From the NCBI GenBank assembly GCA_905235425.1, contig CAJOKY010000074.1, positions 1-9,418 of the forward strand: a stretch of DNA of 9,418 bases, written 5' to 3'. A program made the translations under genes and the position numbers. Source of the stretch: an uncultured Selenomonadaceae bacterium. GTDB lineage: Bacteria; Bacillota; Negativicutes; Selenomonadales; Selenomonadaceae. Below, piece after piece: positions 5,070 to 9,418 of this stretch (within the stretch, counting starts at the first letter, position 1; the number at the start of each line of letters is the position of its first letter). The notes beneath the pieces are model-generated. The model was given only the letters and a program-made list of their open reading frames with translations, was not told the DNA's origin and did no database searches.

Positions 5070-7115
5070 TTAAGAATAATTGCAAAAAATAAAGCACCAA
5101 CCGCTACTTCCGCCGTCCGTAATATCAGATGCACCGCCGCCGTAACCTGCCGCACCGTTTATCGCACCTGAGCCGCCCGTTGAAAAGCAAGCTTGACTGA
5201 AATTTTCAATTTTATCAGTAATAGCGAAAATATGAGCACCTTGCAGACCGCCTAATTTGCCGTTTGAACCGTAACCGCCCGACACTGCGAAGTTTTCAAA
5301 TTCGCGGTAGTTAGTGGAAGTTCCACCATTTGCGCCGGAGCCTCCGAGTCCGCCTTTTCGGCTTTCTGCCGGATGACTTCCACCGCCTGAATAACCGCCT
5401 GCAGAGCCTGTTCCTTCTTCGTCGTACGCGCCACTGTAACCACCGCCTAAGTTCGTACTTGTCGCATTACTGCCGCCTAATCTATCGCCCGTACCGTCGC
5501 CGCTGTACGTAGCACCTACGCGTGAATTTGCACTTAATTTTAAAGTGCGGGCAAGAATGAAAACACTGCCGTGCCCTTCACCTAAAGGCAACTTTTTACA
5601 GTTCTGAGCATTACCGATAAATTCAAGTCCTGCCTTGCCGTATGCCGGTGCACCGCCTTTATTTTCGACGTTCAATTTACCTTCGGAAATATCGCACATA
5701 TTTCTGACTGCAAGCGCCAATACACCGCCAACCTTGCCGTCAAACTTAGGCGTACCCGTGTAATTTGTACTAAGAGTGAAGTTTGTAAATTGCGGTACAG
5801 AAATAATCTGCATTGCATATTCGGCAAGATTTACGGCAGGTGCGGGGTAGTCAGTCACGACGTAATTTTCACCGCGTGACATTACCTTTGCCAACGTGAT
5901 ATCGCCTGCATTTTGTACGTGCAAACTATTTTTCTGAATGACCTGCATAATAATCAGCGTACCTTCGTCAATCGGCGTCAAGCCGTTTACCGTTTCATCA
6001 GAAATAGTAAGTCTGCAACCGCCTTGATTAATCGCCGTGACGCGCGCGTAATTGTTAATCGCCTTCGTAGGATTGACGATATCGCCGAAATTCCCGTTGC
6101 CAAAGTCCTTGACGTTTAAACCTTCAAGACGCGAAGGCATATGCAAAACGTCATAAGCGTATAGCCCCTCGTCATTGCGGAGCGGCGTATTGGACGCGAT
6201 ATAGCACCTGCAAAGTCCCTTGCCAATTTCACTTTCTTTAGTAGGTGCATTGCGGTATTTGGCAATCATCTTCTCATCAAAATTGTAAATATTTTCAGCG
6301 GCTATCAAAATCGTACTGCCGCCGATATTTGTAATATTTGCAGGTTTGACGCCCGCTGAATTAGCCGCGCCTCTGCAGAAATGCGCACCGTGCGTTTTGG
6401 GGTTGCCGATTCGCGAATCAGCATTGCCGTAAATATTTTTAGCCGCAATCAATGCCGCTCCGTCACCTGCATTTAAAAGAAGTCTCGTAGCGGTAATGAA
6501 ATTTTCCCGCCCGCTGAATTTAGCAAAGTCACTTTCACCGTTCGCCGCCGTTTCCTGCTCGGTCAACGGTCTGAATAGGTGCTTAGCGTTAGAGGGTATG
6601 CCATTTTCCGCTAAATCAATGTGACCGCCTTCAAAATTCAAGCTGTCGTAGCACCTAATCGCCAAAATCCCGCCGTACAGTTTATGAATATTGAACAGAG
6701 GCGGCATTATTTCAGCGCCTGCTTTAATCGTTAAGTTTTTGAAATTGGCTATCGTGACAATCTGCAAATTATAAAATTCAAACTGCTCGCGGGATATTAA
6801 TTCGGTGATATTTTTTGACAGAGTGATTAAGCCGTTTTGCGCCAAAAGAATTTTCGCAACCATATATCTGCCCAAAAATTTTGTTTCGGACGCCGCCGCT
6901 GAAACGTGTATCAAAACGTCATTGCCCGCGCTAAAATCTTCGTACTTGCCGATAAATGCAGTGTCCGAATCAATCGCTATTTTGTCGTCATTAAGCTCGT
7001 CAATCTTGACAATTCGCGCGTAGGAATTGATATTGTCGACTACACCTTCCGCAATTTCCACATTGCCGAGTTCGCCGTAACCATACCCTCTAATTTCCGC
7101 TACATCAAATGCCAT
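5070..7115 (-). CDS. Glycine-rich tail fibre or adhesin with internal duplication, 681 aa
   Basis: ATG at 7115 (AAGGTGG upstream) is chosen over a GTG at 7121 that lies too close to that site; it overlaps the previous stop by 11 bases. Residues about 27-172 and 350-490 are two copies of one unit, each opening with IN-S/N-YAR-V/I and ending in a YGGILAIR or VGGVLALA strand followed by a Gly-rich turn. Short rungs recur: ALIAAKNIY (about 220), TILIAAENIY (268), VFILARTLKL (518), HIFAITDKI (628), which look like turns of a beta-solenoid. Residues about 529-600 and 612-672 are very rich in GG and GSGG with Ser, Thr and Asn, as in glycine-rich tips of phage adhesins such as T-even gp38 (analogy, not proven homology). 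There is no signal peptide. Best read as a tail fibre or tip adhesin that binds the host surface. Confidence 0.7.
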   Translation of the reverse strand: MAFDVAEIRGYGYGELGNVEIAEGVVDNINSYARIVKIDELNDDKIAIDSDTAFIGKYEDFSAGNDVLIHVSAAASETKFLGRYMVAKILLAQNGLITLSKNITELISREQFEFYNLQIVTIANFKNLTIKAGAEIMPPLFNIHKLYGGILAIRCYDSLNFEGGHIDLAENGIPSNAKHLFRPLTEQETAANGESDFAKFSGRENFITATRLLLNAGDGAALIAAKNIYGNADSRIGNPKTHGAHFCRGAANSAGVKPANITNIGGSTILIAAENIYNFDEKMIAKYRNAPTKESEIGKGLCRCYIASNTPLRNDEGLYAYDVLHMPSRLEGLNVKDFGNGNFGDIVNPTKAINNYARVTAINQGGCRLTISDETVNGLTPIDEGTLIIMQVIQKNSLHVQNAGDITLAKVMSRGENYVVTDYPAPAVNLAEYAMQIISVPQFTNFTLSTNYTGTPKFDGKVGGVLALAVRNMCDISEGKLNVENKGGAPAYGKAGLEFIGNAQNCKKLPLGEGHGSVFILARTLKLSANSRVGATYSGDGTGDRLGGSNATSTNLGGGYSGAYDEEGTGSAGGYSGGGSHPAESRKGGLGGSGANGGTSTNYREFENFAVSGGYGSNGKLGGLQGAHIFAITDKIENFSQACFSTGGSGAINGAAGYGGGASDITDGGSSGWCFIFCNYS

Positions 7116-7401
7116 TGTCACCGACCACCTTCAATTTCAGCGCCTTAACCTTTTCGGCGTCGTCAACGTCCGAATAACTCTGCAAATTCTGCCAAATATC
7201 GCCTTTAAAATCGGTTACGCTGTCTCCTTCGTAAATTTCTTTACCGTCCGAATCATAGCCAATCAGCTGAGAAATGCTTGACGGCTCTATTAAATACGCC
7301 GATTTTTCATCAATGATAACGCAAACTTTATCTTGAAATAAATCGCCGTAACGCCAAAATCCTGTAATATCTAAGCCTCTAAATTTATAAGGAATATTCA
7401 T
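7105..7401 (-). CDS. YopX-like protein, 98 aa
   Basis: ATG at 7401 follows GAGGGTGGG at 4 bases; the frame extends to a TTG at 7416 that would fall in front of that site. It overlaps the previous gene by 17 bases and the fibre gene by 11. The N-terminus (IPYKFRGLDITGFWRYGDL) and the segment SISQLIGYDSDGKEIYEGD (residues about 42-60) are the landmarks of the YopX superfamily: a KFR opening, a W-x-YG strand and a GxxDxxGKEIYEGD loop. The last 35 residues (DIWQNLQSYSDVDDAEKVKALKL) are a separate helical tail. YopX proteins are common in Firmicutes phages and have no settled function. It is a paralogue of the protein at 7630-7385. Location between two fibre genes is unusual for the family. Confidence 0.8.
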   Translation of the reverse strand: MNIPYKFRGLDITGFWRYGDLFQDKVCVIIDEKSAYLIEPSSISQLIGYDSDGKEIYEGDSVTDFKGDIWQNLQSYSDVDDAEKVKALKLKVVGDNGI

Positions 7402-7630
7402 AAAGCCCACCCTCAATTTGGACGCGTTTCAATCTGTAAGTCTTGTAAATTTCGTTGCCGTCTTTATCATAGCCCGCCAATTTTTGAAGTGTCGCGGGGT
7501 CTACCTTGACGCAAAATTTTTCGCCGTAAATAAAAGGCGCGTAAGTGCGCAATAACAAACTCCCTTCTACCATTTCATCATTGTATTTATGAGCCACTTT
7601 AGCACGATATTTTAACGGTACTTTTTGCAT
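7385..7630 (-). CDS. YopX-like protein lacking the EGD motif, 81 aa
   Basis: ATG at 7630 shares one base with the tail-fibre stop (TAATG), and GAGGT lies a few bases before it. The body aligns with the next gene: KVPLKYRAKV against NIPYKFRGLD, and DPATLQKLAGYDKDGNEIY against EPSSISQLIGYDSDGKEIY. The family motif should continue as EGD after EIY; here it is KTYRLKRVQ, and the protein ends 19 residues later, so the second half of the usual domain is absent. It may be a shortened but working paralogue or a decaying copy. The frame is intact and the ribosome site good, so I keep it as a gene. The role is unknown. Confidence 0.75.
   Translation of the reverse strand: MQKVPLKYRAKVAHKYNDEMVEGSLLLRTYAPFIYGEKFCVKVDPATLQKLAGYDKDGNEIYKTYRLKRVQIEGGLYEYSL
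7406..7414 (-). promoter_or_regulatory. Ribosome site deciding the ATG at 7401
   Basis: Minus strand GAGGGTGGG, 4 bases before the ATG and inside the end of the preceding gene. It fixes MNIPYKFRG as the N-terminus. Confidence 0.65.
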
Positions 7631-9021
7631 TATTTAAACCTCGAAAATAAATTGTCAATGTCGGCGTCGCTGACCCATTCCTGACTTGCGTCGTAGCCGC
7701 CGAACTTTGAAAATAATTCGTCCATATCGGCTTCGGTTATCCATTCTTGATTTTCGTCGCCGCCTTCCGTGTAGGTGAAAGTTCCCTCGTCATTTGTCAG
7801 GGTAAAATAGCCGTCCTTCGTGACAAAACCTTCACCTTGAATCTGCAAAGCCGCGCGATTTTTCTTACTCGTGTTCAAAAATTTCACCCTTTCGATATTC
7901 GCGGAAATGCCTTTGAACGACGCGGCGGGTGTCCAACTGATAAATTTTTTATCTACCGTTTCGACATTTTTAAAAGCCGTCGTACGATAAAGATATACCG
8001 TACTTGTGTTGTAAGCATACGTCAACCGCTCCGCCAATTCGACGTGAAAATAATCTGTCGAATACACCGCGCCGATAACCTGCACCAATTCTTGATTATT
8101 GCCGTCCGATATTCGGTAAAACTGCCCGCAGATTATGCCTTCGTCCGTCGCAACACCGATAATTTTTCCATTTTGCGCACAAGATAAAACCTTGACTTTG
8201 AAATTATCAATCTCCGTCGCGGGGTTAAAATCTTCAACAATCATCATATTTGCGTCTAAGCCGAGTTCGTTTTTGGCGTCCGTGATAATTTTCAGCTCGT
8301 CAATTTTAGCTTGATTATCGGTAACAGTTTTGCCTAATGACGGGATTAACGCCGCCGCATCGCCTAAAATCATCTGCCTTGCATTTTCTACCGACATTTG
8401 ATAAAGGTGATTGTCTTGATTCGTCACCCAAAATGCATTTGTCGCTGACACATTGCCGTAATGATTCGGCGTGTTCAAATGCGGGTGTGCGCTGTCGACG
8501 TGTGACTTGAAATTAGCCATAGCCACGTACGCGAAAGACTGGTCAAGGATAGCCTCAACATTCTGCGCATTTTGAATCACCGTGACAACGCCTAAATCAA
8601 TCGTCTTTGAAACGGGTCCCGTGTTGGAAGGAATAAAGCTTGAATTGTCGCCGCTGTTTCGGTACGCGTACAAAATCTCCGCGCCGGTAGATTGGTCTAT
8701 CGCAAATATCGCTTGCTCGCGTGCAAAAAAACCTTCCGGCAATTCGGCGTTATTTTTAATCATATGCAGGAGCATAAACCCGTTGCCCTGATTGACATTT
8801 TCGACAATCGGCAAATCCATTCGCCAATTTTTCATTTCGGTTAAATTCAAAACGGCGTTTCTGTATTCGTTATCGCTCGTGACATCCAAAATGCCGTCAC
8901 CTATTGCCGCTTTGGTAAATACAATGCGCTCACCGGCTAATCCCGCCGACAAAACATTTAAGCCCTGCCGCGTACAGAGCATTCCAACCGTACCTAAACT
9001 AAAAACCTCTGTATCTGTCAC
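7630..9021 (-). CDS. Tail fibre with phage tail-collar N-terminus (P2 gpH-like), 463 aa
   Basis: GTG start at 9021 with GGAGGTGA 4 bases upstream. Residues about 15-155 fit the phage tail-collar fibre domain (DUF3751 type) found at the N-terminus of P2 gpH-like fibres, with a start like RQGLNVLSAGLAG, then VFTKAAIGDG and the L-x-LTEMKNW strand; this part normally docks to the baseplate. Residues 174-189 (HVDSAHPHLNTPNHYG) hold four histidines, reminiscent of metal-binding HxH sites in other fibres. Residues 190-220 and a 225-245 helix lead to a beta-rich distal part. The C-terminus has two 16-residue repeats, QEWITEADMDELFSKF (425-440) and QEWVSDADIDNLFSRF (447-462). It begins a run of overlapping genes. 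A contractile-tailed (Myoviridae-like) phage is suggested. Confidence is high for the domain, lower for receptor details. Confidence 0.85.
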   Translation of the reverse strand: MTDTEVFSLGTVGMLCTRQGLNVLSAGLAGERIVFTKAAIGDGILDVTSDNEYRNAVLNLTEMKNWRMDLPIVENVNQGNGFMLLHMIKNNAELPEGFFAREQAIFAIDQSTGAEILYAYRNSGDNSSFIPSNTGPVSKTIDLGVVTVIQNAQNVEAILDQSFAYVAMANFKSHVDSAHPHLNTPNHYGNVSATNAFWVTNQDNHLYQMSVENARQMILGDAAALIPSLGKTVTDNQAKIDELKIITDAKNELGLDANMMIVEDFNPATEIDNFKVKVLSCAQNGKIIGVATDEGIICGQFYRISDGNNQELVQVIGAVYSTDYFHVELAERLTYAYNTSTVYLYRTTAFKNVETVDKKFISWTPAASFKGISANIERVKFLNTSKKNRAALQIQGEGFVTKDGYFTLTNDEGTFTYTEGGDENQEWITEADMDELFSKFGGYDASQEWVSDADIDNLFSRFK

Positions 9022-9036
9022 GTTATCACCTCCAAT

Positions 9037-9056
9037 AAAAAAGACGCCGTAGCGTC
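9037..9056 (-). terminator. Short hairpin plus T-run before the tail fibre gene
   Basis: Minus strand GACGC-TACG-GCGTC (5-bp stem, 4-base loop; 9056-9052 with 9047-9043) followed by six T (9042-9037). It starts 9 bases after the stop at 9066 and ends just before the GGAGGTGA of the fibre gene. It may be a weak terminator or attenuator; no promoter is visible between it and the GTG at 9021. Confidence 0.6.
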
Positions 9057-9065
9057 CAAAAATAT

Positions 9066-9275
9066 TTATTCATTAATTTCTTTTTCAAGTTCAGCCAAGC
9101 ACTTTTCGCATAAATCTTTGGTGCACCCGTACTTAACCAACTTCGCAAAACGGTTAATCAATTCCCATTCGTCATCAAATGCGGCAACCGAGTGAGATTT
9201 TCTTTGACAGGGGTTTTCTTTTCGCCAACCAACGCGGCGTCCTGCGCCTTCGCGCTTACCTCCCCACGCACTCAA
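9066..9275 (-). CDS. Small phage protein with GGKREGAGR motif, 69 aa
   Basis: TTG start at 9275 overlaps the preceding stop as TTGA. An in-frame TGA lies three codons upstream and the frame has no ATG or GTG near the N-terminus, so TTG is the only usual start; CAGGAG sits 10 bases before it, longer than ideal. The N-terminus is SAWGGKREGAGRRVGWRK, a basic GGxREGAGR leader seen on many small Firmicutes phage proteins, probably nucleic-acid binding (inference). Residues about 31-48 form a helix (FDDEWELINRFAKLVK), and the end holds three cysteines (C-x4-C-x2-C in YGCTKDLCEKCLAE) before an acidic helix. The cysteine spacing is suggestive of metal binding but only three are present. The gene precedes the tail fibre and may regulate or help assembly; I cannot assign a function. 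Confidence 0.65.
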   Translation of the reverse strand: MSAWGGKREGAGRRVGWRKENPCQRKSHSVAAFDDEWELINRFAKLVKYGCTKDLCEKCLAELEKEINE

Positions 9276-9418
9276 GGATATTCAACTCCTGCCTGTTTGC
9301 AAAGTTCCCTTGCCAACATTTCAGGGATTTCCAAATCTTCATCGTCGTTTTTGCCGGACGGCGGCATTTCTTCTAAGAATTTTCGATAAATATCAGTATC
9401 ACACCTTATCAGCGTTAC
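9272..9418 (-). CDS. C-terminal 48 residues of an unidentified gene (cut by window edge)
   Basis: Open from the window edge to TGA at 9274-9272. The visible part contains DTDIYRKFLEEMPPSGKNDD, then EDLEIPEMLARELCKQAGVEYP: a polar linker and an acidic amphipathic helix. There are no motifs that identify a family. The stop overlaps the TTG start of the next gene by 4 bases, so the two genes are likely translationally coupled. Gene order in P2-like phages would put baseplate genes upstream of the fibre, but this fragment cannot be assigned to one. Confidence 0.55.
   Translation of the reverse strand, partial: VTLIRCDTDIYRKFLEEMPPSGKNDDEDLEIPEMLARELCKQAGVEYP

Noticed and set aside
5252..5443. 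Minus-strand 63-codon frame inside the glycine-rich fibre
   Set aside because: It is an alternative frame of the GG-rich coding repeats; the main frame is continuous and sensible.
5070..7115. Collagen-like protein
   Set aside because: The glycine-rich part has GG and GSGG clusters, not a regular G-x-y triplet pattern.
7747..8187. Plus-strand open frame of 146 codons
   Set aside because: Antisense to the tail fibre distal part, with no ribosome site or recognisable protein features.
1..9418. Diversity-generating retroelement acting on the fibre genes
   Set aside because: No reverse transcriptase and no template/variable repeat pair were seen in the window; the repeats found are short hairpins or protein-level duplications.
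1..9418. tRNA, rRNA, CRISPR array or attachment site
   Set aside because: No cloverleaf, no regularly spaced repeats and no integrase-linked direct repeats could be recognised by eye.

Overview
The window is one block of tail-fibre and baseplate-distal genes from a tailed phage or prophage of a Firmicute. All 15 genes I can support are on the minus strand, so transcription runs from position 9418 to position 1. The strong AGGAGGTG-type ribosome sites, the DUF1659 and DUF2922 families, the YopX-like proteins and a MFDIQLFA leader on two small proteins all point to Firmicutes. The class Negativicutes (Selenomonas or Veillonella relatives) is my best guess, but it is an inference from style. Both ends cut a gene: a 48-residue C-terminal remnant at 9418-9272 and the first 416 residues of a fibre at 1248-1.

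In transcription order: (1) 9418-9066, the end of an unknown gene and a 69-aa protein with a GGKREGAGR motif, joined by a TTGA overlap. (2) A small hairpin plus T-run, then 9021-5070: a P2 gpH-like tail fibre with a tail-collar N-terminus (463 aa), two tandem YopX-like proteins (81 and 98 aa) and a large glycine-rich fibre or adhesin with an internal duplication (681 aa). These four genes overlap one another. (3) 5010-3206, five small proteins: a 232-aa protein with a DUF1659-like N-terminus, a 92-aa protein, a DUF2922-like protein, a plain DUF1659 protein and a second DUF2922 protein. Near-identical hairpins precede the first two, and a strong terminator closes the block at about 3097-3134. 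(4) 3079-1, two paralogous small acidic proteins, a 480-aa unrecognised structural-type protein, and a fibre with a coiled-coil stalk followed by Ig-like repeats.

The genes read as a host-recognition module. There are at least three large fibre-type proteins (463, 681 and >416 aa) plus a 480-aa beta-rich protein, separated by small accessory genes. The least explained part is the cassette of small DUF1659/DUF2922-type paralogues at 5010-3206. It carries a repeated 16-base core (two direct copies, one inverted) in its intergenic hairpins. There are no tRNAs, CRISPR arrays, integrase, transposase, lysis genes or convincing plus-strand genes. No stretch over 300 bases lacks a gene; the longest gap is about 126 bases (3080-3205) and holds a repeat copy and a terminator.
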